The notes under the pieces: generated by a model
The model's database searches: none
Told to the model about the DNA's origin: nothing
Seen by the model: only the letters and a program-made list of their open reading frames with translations
Shown here: positions 26,175-35,562 of the stretch, in pieces
How positions within the stretch are numbered: the first letter of the stretch is position 1
Layout: every line of letters starts with the position of its first letter
Program-made: the position numbers and the translations under genes
Assembly: GCF_004114955.1 (NCBI RefSeq)
Contig: NZ_CP030053.1
Location: 3,100,001-3,164,000, forward strand
Source: Bradyrhizobium guangzhouense
Lineage (GTDB): Bacteria; Pseudomonadota; Alphaproteobacteria; Rhizobiales; Xanthobacteraceae
Reading direction: 5' to 3'
Length of the DNA stretch: 64,000 bases

Positions 26175-26615
26175 TTAGAACTTCACGGCTAGGAGAACCG
26201 CGCCGGCACCGATCATGGTGATCCCGATCCAGCCCTGCGTGGTCGGCCGCTCGCCGAGAAAGGCGAAAGCGAACAGCGCCACCAGCACGACACTGAGCTT
26301 GTCGATCGGCGCCACCAGCGTCGCTGGCCCGAGCTTCAGGGCACGGAAATAGCACAGCCATGACGCGCCGGTCGCAAGCCCCGACAGCACAAGGAACAGC
26401 CAGGTTTTGGACGAGACCGCTGACGGCACGATGAATTGCCCGGTGAAGAACAACAGCACCGAGAAGGCGAGAAGGATGACGATGGTGCGGATGAAGGTCG
26501 CGAGGTCAGGGTTGATGTTCTCGACGCCCACCTTGGCGAAGATCGCGGTGAGCGCTGCGAAGCAGGCCGACAGCAGCGCCCAGGTTTGCCAGGCGGAGAA
26601 GAGGGCAGGTTTCAT
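26175..26615 (-). CDS. EamA-family transporter, single-domain (DMT superfamily)
   Basis: 146 residues and about five transmembrane segments: TWALLSACFAALTAIFAKVG, FIRTIVILLAFSVLLFFTGQ, WLFLVLSGLATGASWLCYFRAL, PIDKLSVVLVALFAFAFLGE and GWIGITMIGAGAVLLAV. This is one EamA repeat rather than the usual two, so it likely works as a dimer like small multidrug resistance proteins. The frame continues upstream into a dispersed repeat, but the ATG at 26615 begins the conserved region. Close spacing to the following MFS gene suggests co-transcription. Confidence 0.85.
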   Translation of the reverse strand: MKPALFSAWQTWALLSACFAALTAIFAKVGVENINPDLATFIRTIVILLAFSVLLFFTGQFIVPSAVSSKTWLFLVLSGLATGASWLCYFRALKLGPATLVAPIDKLSVVLVALFAFAFLGERPTTQGWIGITMIGAGAVLLAVKF

Positions 26616-26651
26616 GGGGTAGGTATCCGTTGTCTTGAGACGGTGCGCTAG

Positions 26652-26743
26652 CGCCGTCATTGCGAGGAGCGAAGCGACGAAGCAATCCAGAATCTCGCGG
26701 CGGCGACATTCTGGATTGCTTCGCTGCGCTCGCAATGACGGCG
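26652..26743. repeat. Dispersed palindromic repeat, copy 1
   Basis: Outer arms CGCCGTCATTGCGAG and CTCGCAATGACGGCG are exact inverse complements; inside them AGCAATCCAGA and TCTGGATTGCT pair too, giving a long hairpin. A close second copy is at 32774-32855. Copies of this type are common in Bradyrhizobium and relatives. Confidence 0.85.
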
Positions 26744-26772
26744 TTGGTGGCGGCTTCCTGAGCTCACGACAC

Positions 26773-29250
26773 TCACCTCGCCACCGACAGCTTCTCCGTG
26801 ATCGCCTTGCGCAGGATGCGCGAGAGCGATTCCACCGAATACGGTTTCTGGATCAATTCAAAGCCGCGATGGGCGCTTTCGGCGAGCACGTTGCTGTAGC
26901 CGGAGGTGAGCACGACGGGCAGGCCCGGATAGCGCTCGCGGATGATGCCGGCGAGTTCGACACCATTCATGCCTGGCATGATGACGTCGGAGAACACCAG
27001 ATCGACCGCGAACTCGTTCTCGCCGAGGATGGCGAGCGCGGCGTTGGCGTTGGCGACGCGGCGGGTGACGTAGCCGAGGTCTTCCAGCAGCTCGGTCGAA
27101 AATTGGCCCACATCGTCATTGTCCTCGACCACGAGCACGCGGTAGCCCCGCCCGGTGGTGGCGCCCTCGCTGGTCAGGGATGCCGCTTCCTTCTCGGCAC
27201 TGGGGCTCTGGGCCTGCGGTAGATAGATCGTGAAGGTCGCGCCCTGGCCCGGTGTGCTCGTCACGGCGATGTCGCCCTCGGACTGCTTTGCAAATCCGAA
27301 GGCCTGGCTGAGGCCGAGCCCGGTGCCCTTGCCGACTTCCTTGGTGGTGAAGAAGGGTTCGAAGATCGCGTCGATGTTTTCGGGCGCGATGCCGCTACCG
27401 GTATCGGCAACCGAGATCGCGACATAGTCGCCGCCGCGCGCCGACTGCGCGCGCAGGTTCGGAATGCCCTGGACCTTGCGCACTGAAATGGTGAGACGGC
27501 CTTCGCCGTCCATGGCGTCGCGGGCATTGATGGCAAGGTTGATCAGCGCGGTCTCGAACTGCGCGATGTCGGCGACGGTGAAGCAGTCGGCATCGTCGAT
27601 CTCGACGGCGATCTCGATGCGGCCCCCGACCAGCGGTCGGACCAGCTGTGCCACGCCCTCGACCTGACTGCCGACGTTGAAGATTTGCGGCTTCAGTGGC
27701 TGTCGACGCGCGAAGGCCAGCAGTTGCGCGGTCAATTTCGAGGCGCGCTCGACGGTGTCGGAGATGGCGTCGACATAGCGGCGGCGGCGCTCCTCGGGCA
27801 ATTCGCGCCGGCGCAGGAAGTCGGTCGCCGAGCGGATGATGGTGAGGAGGTTGTTGAAGTCGTGCGCGACGCCGCCGGTGAGCTGGCCGATCGCCTCCAT
27901 CTTCTGCGACTGCCGCAGCGCTTCCTCGCCGCGGCGGCGCTCGGTGATATCGACGGCCTCAGGCACCGCACCGGTGATGTTGCCGTGGCGGTCGAGCACG
28001 GGGCGCATGCCGAACTCGAAATCGCGCTCGCCGATGGGCAGACGCAGCCGCATCTCCATCCGTACCGCCTCGCCCTTCAGCACGGCGTCGAAGGCCTCGC
28101 GCACGGTTGCGCTCATGTGTTCCGTGCCGGTGAACCAGGGCGTGTCCCAGAACGGCTTGCCGATGACATCGGCAGAACTCGCCTTGATGCCGTCGAGCGC
28201 CGTCTTGTTGGCATAGAGCAGCTCGCCCTTCAGATTGACCAGGCCCTGATACTGGTTGCTGGTCTCCAGAATGGCGCGCAGCCGGGCCTCGTTGGATTCG
28301 AGCTCGGCGGTGCGCTCGACGATGCGCTCTTCCAGCGTCTCGTTGAGCTTTCGCAGCTCGATCTCCGCCTGCTTGGCAACGGTGATGTCGTGGGCGACTC
28401 CGATGAAGCCGATATGCTTGCCGGTCGGATCCCAGCGCGGCTGCGATTCCGAGCGCAGCCAGCGCCATTCGCCTGAAGCGTCCTTGTAGCGCGCCTCGAG
28501 CACGAACGGCTTGAGCGAGGCTTCGCCCTGAACCGATTGCTGCAACACCTGTGGCAGGTCGTCCGGGTGCAGCACCTTGCGCCAGTCGAAGGCGATGGCC
28601 TGCTCGTAGGGCAGGCCGACGAAATCGACATAGGCCTGGTTGGCGAATGACCGCGTACGGTCGAGCTTCGTCACCCAGATCGGCACCGGTGCGCTGTCGG
28701 CGATCAGCCGAAACCGCTCCTCGCTCTCCCGCAGGGTCTCGCGTGCGAGCGCCTGGTCGGTGATGTCGATATGGGCGCCGACGAGGCGGATGGCGCGGCC
28801 ATGGCGGTCGCGCTCGATCTTGGCGACGACACGGATCCAACGGGTCTGGCCGTCATTGGGACGGATGATGCGATATTCGGCCGCGTAGTCCTCGCTGGTG
28901 CCGGCCAGCGCATCGAAGAAATGCTTGACGGTGGCGTCGCGGTCGTCGGGGTGGATGCGGCTGACCCAATCCTCGTGCGTCTCGTCGGCAGCCTCGGGCG
29001 GCAGCCCGTGGATTATCAGATATTCCGGCGAGCGGCGGTTCTTGAAGCCTTCGCGGAAGTCGACCTCGAGGCCGCCGACCTTGCCGATGCGCTGGATGCG
29101 CGCCAGCTCGGCCTCGCGCTCCTGGAGCGCATGATAGGCATTGTCGCGCTCGCGCGCGATCTCTTCGAGGTGCTGACGCAGCCTTTCGGCCGCAATGGTC
29201 TCGGGCAAAGGATCGTTCAAGGCGTCGGCCGATGTGATGCGGGAGCGCAC
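26773..29250 (-). CDS. Multi-PAS hybrid sensor histidine kinase/response regulator
   Basis: 825 residues, soluble. A coiled coil (about 20-55) leads into three PAS modules (about 55-165, 175-295 and 325-440; the first two end in HIDITDQ and HDITVAKQ PAC segments). A HisKA domain has phospho-acceptor His463 (GGVAHDFNNLL), followed by the HATPase domain (NLAINARDAM, DTGSGI, GKGTGLGLSQAFGF). A C-terminal receiver (about 704-820) has phospho-acceptor Asp near 750 (FSDVIMPG). There is no output domain, so signalling presumably passes to a separate partner. It resembles the second hybrid kinase at 39483. Confidence 0.93.
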   Translation of the reverse strand: MRSRITSADALNDPLPETIAAERLRQHLEEIARERDNAYHALQEREAELARIQRIGKVGGLEVDFREGFKNRRSPEYLIIHGLPPEAADETHEDWVSRIHPDDRDATVKHFFDALAGTSEDYAAEYRIIRPNDGQTRWIRVVAKIERDRHGRAIRLVGAHIDITDQALARETLRESEERFRLIADSAPVPIWVTKLDRTRSFANQAYVDFVGLPYEQAIAFDWRKVLHPDDLPQVLQQSVQGEASLKPFVLEARYKDASGEWRWLRSESQPRWDPTGKHIGFIGVAHDITVAKQAEIELRKLNETLEERIVERTAELESNEARLRAILETSNQYQGLVNLKGELLYANKTALDGIKASSADVIGKPFWDTPWFTGTEHMSATVREAFDAVLKGEAVRMEMRLRLPIGERDFEFGMRPVLDRHGNITGAVPEAVDITERRRGEEALRQSQKMEAIGQLTGGVAHDFNNLLTIIRSATDFLRRRELPEERRRRYVDAISDTVERASKLTAQLLAFARRQPLKPQIFNVGSQVEGVAQLVRPLVGGRIEIAVEIDDADCFTVADIAQFETALINLAINARDAMDGEGRLTISVRKVQGIPNLRAQSARGGDYVAISVADTGSGIAPENIDAIFEPFFTTKEVGKGTGLGLSQAFGFAKQSEGDIAVTSTPGQGATFTIYLPQAQSPSAEKEAASLTSEGATTGRGYRVLVVEDNDDVGQFSTELLEDLGYVTRRVANANAALAILGENEFAVDLVFSDVIMPGMNGVELAGIIRERYPGLPVVLTSGYSNVLAESAHRGFELIQKPYSVESLSRILRKAITEKLSVAR

Positions 29251-29465
29251 GTGCCGGTCAGATATTCACACAGACAAAGCGTGATAGCCATTGCTCAAAA
29301 GGGAATAGATCAAGGAAACGCCCTCCGCACCACGTGTGGCGGGCAACAATGAACGCGGGGACTGGCTATTTGTTCCTGAAGAAGGAACGATCAGCCGCCT
29401 GCGCGCGTATCCGCGTGGCGCCAGATTTGATATCAGTAAGACACCCTTTCCCAAGAGGCTCAATC

Positions 29466-30548
29466 TTGAAGCTCTTTGTTTGCCAGGCTTGCGGCAACGT
29501 TCTCTATTTCGAGAACCGCGCCTGCGAACGCTGCGGCCACCGGGTCGCCTTCCTGCCGGAAAAGGAGACGATGTCGGCGATCGAGCCCGACGGGGAGGGT
29601 TGGAAGACGCTTGCGGACAAGGGCGAACGCCGGATGCTCTGCCGCAATGCCGATTACGACGCCTGCAACTGGCTGACCGATGCCAGCGATACCACCGGCT
29701 ATTGCCGCGCCTGCCGCCACAACGGCATCGTGCCAGATCTCTCTGACCCCGCGCAGCTCGCCGGTTGGCGCGAGCTAGAGGTGGCAAAGCACCGGCTGTT
29801 CTATTCGCTGATCCGCTGGAGGTTGCCGCTTCAGACCCGGCTGGACAATCCCGAGCACGGTCTGACTTTCAATTTCCTCGCCGATGATCCCAACACCGGG
29901 CAAAGGATCATGACCGGCCACGACAACGGGCTGATCACGATCGCGCTCACCGAGACTGATACCATCGAGCGCGAGCGACGCCGGCTGGAGATGGGCGAGC
30001 CGTACCGCACGCTGCTCGGGCATTTCCGCCACGAAGTCGGGCATTATTTCTGGGACGTGCTGGTGCGCCAGGGCGGCAGGCTGGACGAGTGCCGTGCCGT
30101 ATTCGGCGACGATTCCTCCGATTATGGCGAGTCGCTGCAGCGGCACTATGCCGAGGGGGCGCCGCCGGACTGGCAGCAGAACTACGTCTCGGCCTATGCA
30201 ACCATGCACCCCTGGGAAGACTTCGCCGAGACCTGGGCGCATTACCTCCACATTGTCGATACGCTGGAGATGGCCGGCGAATTCGGCATGGAGGTGCGCC
30301 CGAAGGTCGATCGCGACGGGGAGTTGTCGACGCGGATCCGTTTCAATCCCTACGAGGCGAAGGGCGTCGAGGCGATCGTCGATGCATGGCTGCCCTTCAC
30401 CTTCGCCATGAACAGCGTCAACCGCGCCATGGGCCTGCGCGACCTCTATCCCTTCATCCTGTCGCCGGCAGTGGTCGCCAAGCTCGGCTTCATTCACAGC
30501 CTGGTCCGGGACGTGGCCAAGGACAGGACCAAGGGCGGAAACCAATAG
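29466..30548 (+). CDS. Zinc-ribbon domain plus zincin metallopeptidase-like protein
   Basis: 360 residues. An N-terminal zinc ribbon (Cys6, Cys9, Cys20, Cys23) is followed by a second Cys set (about 59, 67, 80, 83) and a large domain with the zincin motif H189-E190-V-G-H193 in HFRHEVGHYFWD, and further downstream EDFAETWAHYLHIVD, which could supply the third ligand. This matches a known family of putative zinc-binding metallopeptidases of unknown substrate. Translation starts at a TTG at 29466, with AGAGG seven bases upstream; starting earlier adds a segment unlike the family. It is divergent from the hybrid kinase. Confidence 0.85.
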   Translation: MKLFVCQACGNVLYFENRACERCGHRVAFLPEKETMSAIEPDGEGWKTLADKGERRMLCRNADYDACNWLTDASDTTGYCRACRHNGIVPDLSDPAQLAGWRELEVAKHRLFYSLIRWRLPLQTRLDNPEHGLTFNFLADDPNTGQRIMTGHDNGLITIALTETDTIERERRRLEMGEPYRTLLGHFRHEVGHYFWDVLVRQGGRLDECRAVFGDDSSDYGESLQRHYAEGAPPDWQQNYVSAYATMHPWEDFAETWAHYLHIVDTLEMAGEFGMEVRPKVDRDGELSTRIRFNPYEAKGVEAIVDAWLPFTFAMNSVNRAMGLRDLYPFILSPAVVAKLGFIHSLVRDVAKDRTKGGNQ

Positions 30549-30722
30549 GGCGTCGAGGGGCTCAGGCCTGTACCGGTCTTGCGCTGGTACGCCAGAGCGG
30601 GCCGGATTTTGCCCGTTGCCTCCGGCCAATTTTGCTGTACCACGACAGGATACGGCCCCGTCCCACCGGCCCGCCAAGGCGTGGGGCAGGGTCCCGCCCA
30701 AGGGACGAAGCTCAAGAAAATC

Positions 30723-32738
30723 ATGTTCAAACGCATCCTGATCGCCAACCGCGGCGAAATCGCCTGCAGGGTCATCAAGACCGCCCGCAAGATGGGGATT
30801 CAGACGGTCGCCGTCTATTCCGAGGCCGACCGCGACGCCCTCCATGTCGAGATGGCCGACGAGGCCGTGTTGATCGGCCCGCCGGCCGCGGCCGAGAGCT
30901 ATCTGGTGATCGAGAAGATCGTCGAGGCATGCAAAAAGACGGGCGCGCAGGCCGTGCATCCCGGCTACGGCTTCCTGTCCGAGCGCGAGGCGTTTCCGCG
31001 AGCGCTGGAAGCGGCCGGCATTGTCTTCATCGGCCCGAACCCCGGCGCGATCGCCGCGATGGGCGACAAGATCGAATCCAAGAAGGCGGCCGCGAAGGCC
31101 AAGGTCTCGACCGTGCCGGGCTATCTCGGCGTCATCGAGGACGACAAGCATGCGGTCAGAATCGCCGATGAGATCGGTTACCCCGTGATGATCAAGGCCT
31201 CTGCCGGCGGTGGCGGCAAGGGCATGCGCATCGCGCATTCGAAGGCCGAGGTCGCAGAAGGCTTCAATCTGGCCAAGGCCGAGGCAAAAGCCTCGTTCGG
31301 CGACGACCGCGTCTTCGTCGAAAAGTTCATCGTCGATCCCCGCCATATCGAGATCCAGGTGCTGGGCGACAAGCACGGCAACGTCATCTATCTGGGCGAG
31401 CGCGAATGCTCGATCCAGCGTCGCAACCAGAAGGTCATCGAGGAAGCGCCGTCGCCGCTGCTCGACGAGGCCACCCGCCGCAAGATGGGCGAGCAGGCGG
31501 TCGCGCTGGCCAAGGCCGTGAACTATGATTCCGCCGGTACGGTCGAGTTCGTCGCAGGGCAGGACAAGAGCTTCTACTTCCTGGAGATGAACACGCGCCT
31601 CCAGGTCGAGCATCCCGTCACCGAGCTCGTCACCGGCGTCGACCTCGTCGAGCAGATGATCCGCGTCGCCGCCGGCGAGAGGCTCGCCATCGCGCAGAAG
31701 GACGTCACGCTGACCGGCTGGGCCGTGGAGTCGCGGCTCTACGCCGAAGACCCGTTCCGCAACTTCCTGCCCTCGATCGGGCGCTTGGTGAAGTATCGCC
31801 CGCCGGCGGAAGTGAGCAAGGACGGCATCACGGTGCGCAACGACACCGGCGTGCAGGAGGGCGGCGAGATATCGATCCATTACGATCCGATGATCGCAAA
31901 GCTCGTCACCCATGCGCCGTCGCGCGCGGCCGCGATCGAGGCGCAGGCGACCGCGCTGGACTCGTTCTACGTCGACGGCATCAGGCACAACATCCCGTTC
32001 CTGTCCGCGCTGATGCATCATCCGCGCTGGCGCGAGGGCAATCTGTCGACCGGCTTCATCGCGGAAGAATTCCCCAAGGGCTTTTCCGTGCGCGTGCCCG
32101 AGGGCGAGGTTGCGCGTCGCATCGCCGCGGTCGGCGCCGCCATCGATCACGTGCTGGGTGAGCGCAAGCGGCAGATCTCCGGCCAGATGGGCGGGCGCGT
32201 CGTGCAGCGCGAACGCCGCCGCGCCGTCTGGCTCGACCGCCAGGAGATCCCGCTCGAGGTTGCCCGCGAGGGCGATGCGATCGCGATCCGCTTCGTCGAT
32301 GCCGACGGCAAGGCCGGCAAGGCGCATCTTCTGGTCTCGCCGTGGAAGCCGGGGGACCCGGTCTGGCAGGGCGCCATCGACGGCCATTTCATCGCGGTGC
32401 AGGCGCGGCCGATCGCCAACGGCATTCGCCTCGCGCATCAGGGCGTCGAGGTGCCGGTCTATGTCTGGACCGAAGCCGAAGCCGCCTCCGCCCGGCTGAT
32501 GCCGGTGACGACGGCCTCCGACACCGGCAAGAAGCTGCTCTGCCCGATGCCCGGCCTCATCGTCTCGATCGCGGTGACCGAAGGGCAGGAGGTCAAGGCC
32601 GGCGAGACGCTGGCCGTGGTCGAAGCCATGAAGATGCAGAACGTGCTGCGCGCCGAGCGGGACGGCACAGTCAAGAAGATCCATGCCAGCGCCGGCGCAA
32701 CGCTTGCCGTCGACGCTCTGATTTTGGAGTTTGCGTAA
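30723..32738 (+). CDS. pccA: Propionyl/acetyl-CoA carboxylase alpha subunit (biotin carboxylase + BCCP)
   Basis: 671 residues. The biotin carboxylase domain (1-450) starts FKRILIANRGEIACRVI and contains the ATP-grasp glycine loop KASAGGGGKGMRI near 160 and the catalytic ERECSIQRRNQKVIEEAPSP. A linker/BT region (about 455-590) follows. The biotinyl domain at the C-terminus carries VEAMKMQ with biotinylated Lys637. This is the full architecture of the alpha chain of acyl-CoA carboxylases, most likely propionyl-CoA carboxylase; the carboxyltransferase beta chain is not in the window. Methylcrotonyl-CoA carboxylase alpha is an alternative. Confidence 0.92.
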   Translation: MFKRILIANRGEIACRVIKTARKMGIQTVAVYSEADRDALHVEMADEAVLIGPPAAAESYLVIEKIVEACKKTGAQAVHPGYGFLSEREAFPRALEAAGIVFIGPNPGAIAAMGDKIESKKAAAKAKVSTVPGYLGVIEDDKHAVRIADEIGYPVMIKASAGGGGKGMRIAHSKAEVAEGFNLAKAEAKASFGDDRVFVEKFIVDPRHIEIQVLGDKHGNVIYLGERECSIQRRNQKVIEEAPSPLLDEATRRKMGEQAVALAKAVNYDSAGTVEFVAGQDKSFYFLEMNTRLQVEHPVTELVTGVDLVEQMIRVAAGERLAIAQKDVTLTGWAVESRLYAEDPFRNFLPSIGRLVKYRPPAEVSKDGITVRNDTGVQEGGEISIHYDPMIAKLVTHAPSRAAAIEAQATALDSFYVDGIRHNIPFLSALMHHPRWREGNLSTGFIAEEFPKGFSVRVPEGEVARRIAAVGAAIDHVLGERKRQISGQMGGRVVQRERRRAVWLDRQEIPLEVAREGDAIAIRFVDADGKAGKAHLLVSPWKPGDPVWQGAIDGHFIAVQARPIANGIRLAHQGVEVPVYVWTEAEAASARLMPVTTASDTGKKLLCPMPGLIVSIAVTEGQEVKAGETLAVVEAMKMQNVLRAERDGTVKKIHASAGATLAVDALILEFA

Positions 32739-32773
32739 AAGGTGTGAGTGGGGCTCCGCTGGCCCCACCAGCA

Positions 32774-32855
32774 CCGTCATTGCGAGCGCAGCGAAGCAAT
32801 CCAGACTGCCGCCGCGGAAAGACTCTGGATTGCTTCGCTGCGCTCGCAATGACGG
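32774..32855. repeat. Dispersed palindromic repeat, copy 2
   Basis: Arms CCGTCATTGCGAG and CTCGCAATGACGG pair, with inner AGCAATCCAGA / TCTGGATTGCT as in the copy at 26652-26743. It lies between the carboxylase and oxaloacetate decarboxylase genes and could act as a transcriptional or mRNA boundary. Confidence 0.85.
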
Positions 32856-32895
32856 AGTATGTTGCGGCTGCGTCGCAATAGTTTGAGAGGGCACC

Positions 32896-33762
32896 ATGGC
32901 CTTTCGTTCCCGCCGCGAAAAGCTGCGCTCCATCCTGTCGGGATCTGCTTGCGTCCATCCCGGCTCGGTCTATGACGCGATCTCGATCCGCATCGCCGAG
33001 GATCTCGGCTTTCCGCTCGGCATGTTCGGCGGCTCGGTCGCCTCGCTCGCCGTGCTCGGCGATCCCGATGTCACGCTGATCACGCTCACCGAGCTTGCCG
33101 AGCAGATGCGCCGGATGTCGCGCGCCGCCAGCCTGCCGGTGCTGGTCGATGCCGATCACGGCTACGGCAATGCGCTCAACGTGCGCCGCACGGTGGAGGA
33201 GCTGGAGACGGCGGGCGCCGCCGGCCTCACCATCGAGGACACGCTGTTGCCGGCGGCCTTTGGCGAAGCCAAGGCGCAGTTGATCTCGCTGGAGGAGGGC
33301 GCTGGCAAGATGAAGGCTGCGCTCGATGCACGCGGTGATTCCTCGCTCGTCATCATGGGGCGCACGGGCGCTGCCTCAATCACCTCGATCGATGATGCAA
33401 TCCGCCGCGCCAGGGCCTATGAGGCTGTCGGCGTCGATGGGCTGTTCTTCACCGGCATCAAGTCGCGCGCAGAGCTCGAAGCCGTCGCGGCCGCGACGCG
33501 TCTTCCCATCGTGCTTGGTGGCGCGCCTGACGAACTGAGCGCGATCGACTATCTCACGGGCCAACGCGTGCGCATCGCGCTTCAGGGGCATGCACCGATC
33601 GCCGCGGCGACACAGGCGATCTACGACGTCCAGAAGGCATTGCGCGAGGGGACGCCACCGAAGGCGCTGAAGGGATTGCCGCCGGCAGAGCTGTCCAACC
33701 GCGTCATGCGCGAGGCCGAGGTCAAAGCGCGTAGCGCCGATCTTCTCGGATTGAAAAAATGA
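32896..33762 (+). CDS. Oxaloacetate decarboxylase, isocitrate lyase/PEP mutase family
   Basis: 288 residues, the usual length for this family. It has the PEP-mutase/isocitrate-lyase barrel with [21 protein letters not shown] (phosphate/oxaloacetate loop), [14 protein letters not shown] (metal-binding Asp), [12 protein letters not shown] and VIMGRTGAA. Proteins of this exact type are known as Mg2+-dependent, non-sodium-pumping oxaloacetate decarboxylases giving pyruvate and CO2. The position after a biotin carboxylase gene suggests anaplerotic carbon balance, but a repeat lies between them. It overlaps the acylphosphatase gene by four bases (ATGA). Confidence 0.88.
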   Translation: MAFRSRREKLRSILSGSACVHPGSVYDAISIRIAEDLGFPLGMFGGSVASLAVLGDPDVTLITLTELAEQMRRMSRAASLPVLVDADHGYGNALNVRRTVEELETAGAAGLTIEDTLLPAAFGEAKAQLISLEEGAGKMKAALDARGDSSLVIMGRTGAASITSIDDAIRRARAYEAVGVDGLFFTGIKSRAELEAVAAATRLPIVLGGAPDELSAIDYLTGQRVRIALQGHAPIAAATQAIYDVQKALREGTPPKALKGLPPAELSNRVMREAEVKARSADLLGLKK

Positions 33763-34058
33763 GCCGGGCGATCCTCCAGGTGATGATCCGTGGACGCGTT
33801 CAGGGCGTCGGCTACCGGGCCTGGGTCGAGTATCAGGCCACGGCAAGCGGCCTCGAAGGCTGGGTTCGCAACCGCCGCGATGGCAGCGTCGAAGCACTGT
33901 TCGCGGGGGCGCCGAAGCATGTCGCCGACATGGTCGCGCTGTGCCGGCATGGGCCGCCGTCGTCGCGCGTGGACAATGTCACGAGCGAGACCGCCAGCGT
34001 CGATGAGCTGAACCTGCGGCGGGCAGGGGAGGCGTTCTCGGTGTTGCCGACGGTGTAG
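33759..34058 (+). CDS. acyP: Acylphosphatase
   Basis: 99 residues, the standard size. Both catalytic residues are present: Arg20 in [12 protein letters not shown], which binds the carboxyl-phosphate, and Asn38 in [15 protein letters not shown], which positions the attacking water. The enzyme hydrolyses acyl phosphates such as acetyl phosphate or 1,3-bisphosphoglycerate. It is translationally coupled to the oxaloacetate decarboxylase by an ATGA overlap. The last 20 residues are less conserved. Confidence 0.95.
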   Translation: MSRAILQVMIRGRVQGVGYRAWVEYQATASGLEGWVRNRRDGSVEALFAGAPKHVADMVALCRHGPPSSRVDNVTSETASVDELNLRRAGEAFSVLPTV

Positions 34059-34089
34059 GGCGCGCCCTGAAATCAAAAATGCCTCGGAA

Positions 34090-34119
34090 TTGCAGGCAGA
34101 TCGGCTTGATCTGCCGCAA
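34090..34119. promoter_or_regulatory. Hairpin containing a Crp/Fnr-type TTG-N8-CAA motif
   Basis: TTGATCTGCCGCAA at 34106-34119 fits the FixK/Fnr-type pattern TTG[A/C]-N6-[T/G]CAA. It lies 65 bp before the Crp/Fnr gene start, which would allow a class II promoter. The same stretch forms a 12-bp stem with one bulge (GGCAGATC with GATCTGCC, extended by TTGC/GCAA), so a terminator for the acylphosphatase gene is an alternative reading. Confidence 0.45.
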
Positions 34120-34183
34120 TGCGCGCGTTTGAGAACGGTCTATCGATGGCTGTTCGAGATTTTCAGGATTGGTAGTGCATGCC

Positions 34184-34858
34184 ATGTCTGATGCACCGCT
34201 CGATAGCACAGCGAAGGCGCCGTTCGATCCCAGGGCATTCCTCACGAAGCCCGCCGCCGGTGTGACGCTGGAGCGATTTCAGGCGGGGTGGCAGATTTGC
34301 GCTCAGGGTGAGCCTGCGGATACCGTCGGCTACATCCGCAAGGGGCGGGTCAAGCTCACGACGATTTCCAACCGTGGCAAGGAAGCGATCGTCGGGATCA
34401 TCGGGCCGGGACAGTTCTTCGGCGAAACCAGCTTGAGCAACGCGAACGTGCGGACGGCAACTGTCGTCGCGCTGGAAGACTGCCTGATCACCACGGTGAC
34501 AAATGAAGTGATGCTCCAGACGCTCGGTTCCGAGCCAGAGTTCTCAAAATTCTTCTTGGCGCATCTGCTGTCGCGGAATACGCGGCTTGAGGAGGACTTG
34601 GGCGACCAGTTGTTGAACTTGAGCGAAAAGCGGCTTGCGCGACTTTTGCTGGTCCTTGCCGATCCGGCACAGAACGGCGGAAAACCGAACGAGGTCAATC
34701 TCAGTCAGGAGGCGCTAGCGGAAATGGTCGGCACAACCAGATCCCGAATCAGTACCTTCATGAACAAATTTCGTGAGCAGGGGTACATTAGCTACGATAG
34801 CCACGGCCGAAGCATCCAAGTCTACGCCGCACTGCTGATGTCCGTGCTGGGATCGTAG
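34184..34858 (+). CDS. Crp/Fnr-family transcriptional regulator
   Basis: 224 residues. Cyclic-nucleotide-like sensor domain at about 30-140 (WQICAQGEPADTVGYIRKGRVKLT and GPGQFFGETSL), long dimerisation helix, then the DNA-binding wing with LSQEALAEMVGTTRSRISTFMNKFREQGYI. The N-terminal cysteine cluster of true Fnr is absent, so it does not look like a direct Fe-S oxygen sensor. Its position just before the multiheme cytochrome locus makes it the best local candidate for its control. The start is uncertain; 34184 (ATG) is chosen, an in-frame TTG lies at 34169. Confidence 0.9.
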   Translation: MSDAPLDSTAKAPFDPRAFLTKPAAGVTLERFQAGWQICAQGEPADTVGYIRKGRVKLTTISNRGKEAIVGIIGPGQFFGETSLSNANVRTATVVALEDCLITTVTNEVMLQTLGSEPEFSKFFLAHLLSRNTRLEEDLGDQLLNLSEKRLARLLLVLADPAQNGGKPNEVNLSQEALAEMVGTTRSRISTFMNKFREQGYISYDSHGRSIQVYAALLMSVLGS

Positions 34859-34898
34859 CGGCTGTCGGATCAATCGATCTTAGTAGCAAAGGGCCGAC

Positions 34899-35546
34899 CT
34901 ATTCCAATGTGCTGAGATAGGCCGCGACGGCTTTGATCTGCGCCTCTGTCAGATTGTGAGCGATCGGCTGCATGATGGCCGAGTTGTCGGGATTGGCCTT
35001 GTCTTGGCCACGTTCCTTGTCCCAGTTCGTCAGCTTCCTGATCATGTAATCGTGCAGTTGGCCGGCCAGGCGCGGAAACGCATCGGCGCCCTTGGCGTCC
35101 GGTCCATGGCAGGATGCGCATGGAGGGACCTCGGCAGCGGGAACGCCCTCTTCATAGATCTTCTTTCCGACAGCGAGCGAGTCTCGCGGCGCTCCCCCTA
35201 GCGGCTTCGGGTTGAGATCCTTGAAATAGCCCGACAGAGCCGTGAGCATTGCCGGGGTCAGAACATGCGACACGTTGAACATTACGGGGTTGGTCCGCCT
35301 GCGCTCGATGAAGGCCTGCAATTGATTCTTGACATACTCCGGTTGTTGTCCCGCCAATCGCGGCATCGGAAAGGATCCTCGGAAACCTTGTCCCGATAAA
35401 CCGTGACATGTCTTGCAGTAATCAGTCTTGGCCTTGAGCTCCTGAGCAGGGACGACGGCATCCTTTTCCTCGGCCAGACTCGGCGCTGACAGGCTGGCAA
35501 TCAGGATCGTTGCCAGCAGCATCGACCTCGGTTCATGGAGCTTCAT
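34899..35546 (-). CDS. Diheme c4-like cytochrome
   Basis: 215 residues. A Sec signal (LLATILIASLSAPSLA, cleavage near 25) precedes two class I cytochrome domains with heme motifs C44-K-T-C47-H48 and C143-A-S-C146-H147. Each half has a PRLAGQ segment, as in cytochrome c4, which carries electrons in the periplasm and is often the partner of an oxidase. ATG at 35546 with GGGGAA upstream is preferred over 35597. It closely resembles the product at 38112 (long shared stretches such as FIERRRTNP and GKKIYEEG) and is divergent from the fused cytochrome-barrel gene. Confidence 0.92.
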   Translation of the reverse strand: MKLHEPRSMLLATILIASLSAPSLAEEKDAVVPAQELKAKTDYCKTCHGLSGQGFRGSFPMPRLAGQQPEYVKNQLQAFIERRRTNPVMFNVSHVLTPAMLTALSGYFKDLNPKPLGGAPRDSLAVGKKIYEEGVPAAEVPPCASCHGPDAKGADAFPRLAGQLHDYMIRKLTNWDKERGQDKANPDNSAIMQPIAHNLTEAQIKAVAAYLSTLE

Positions 35547-35562
35547 AATCGTTCCCCGATGA

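Noticed and set aside
29775..32933. 1052-codon reverse open frame
   Set aside because: Antisense to the zinc metallopeptidase and pccA, both with strong motifs; its translation is compositionally biased and motif-free.
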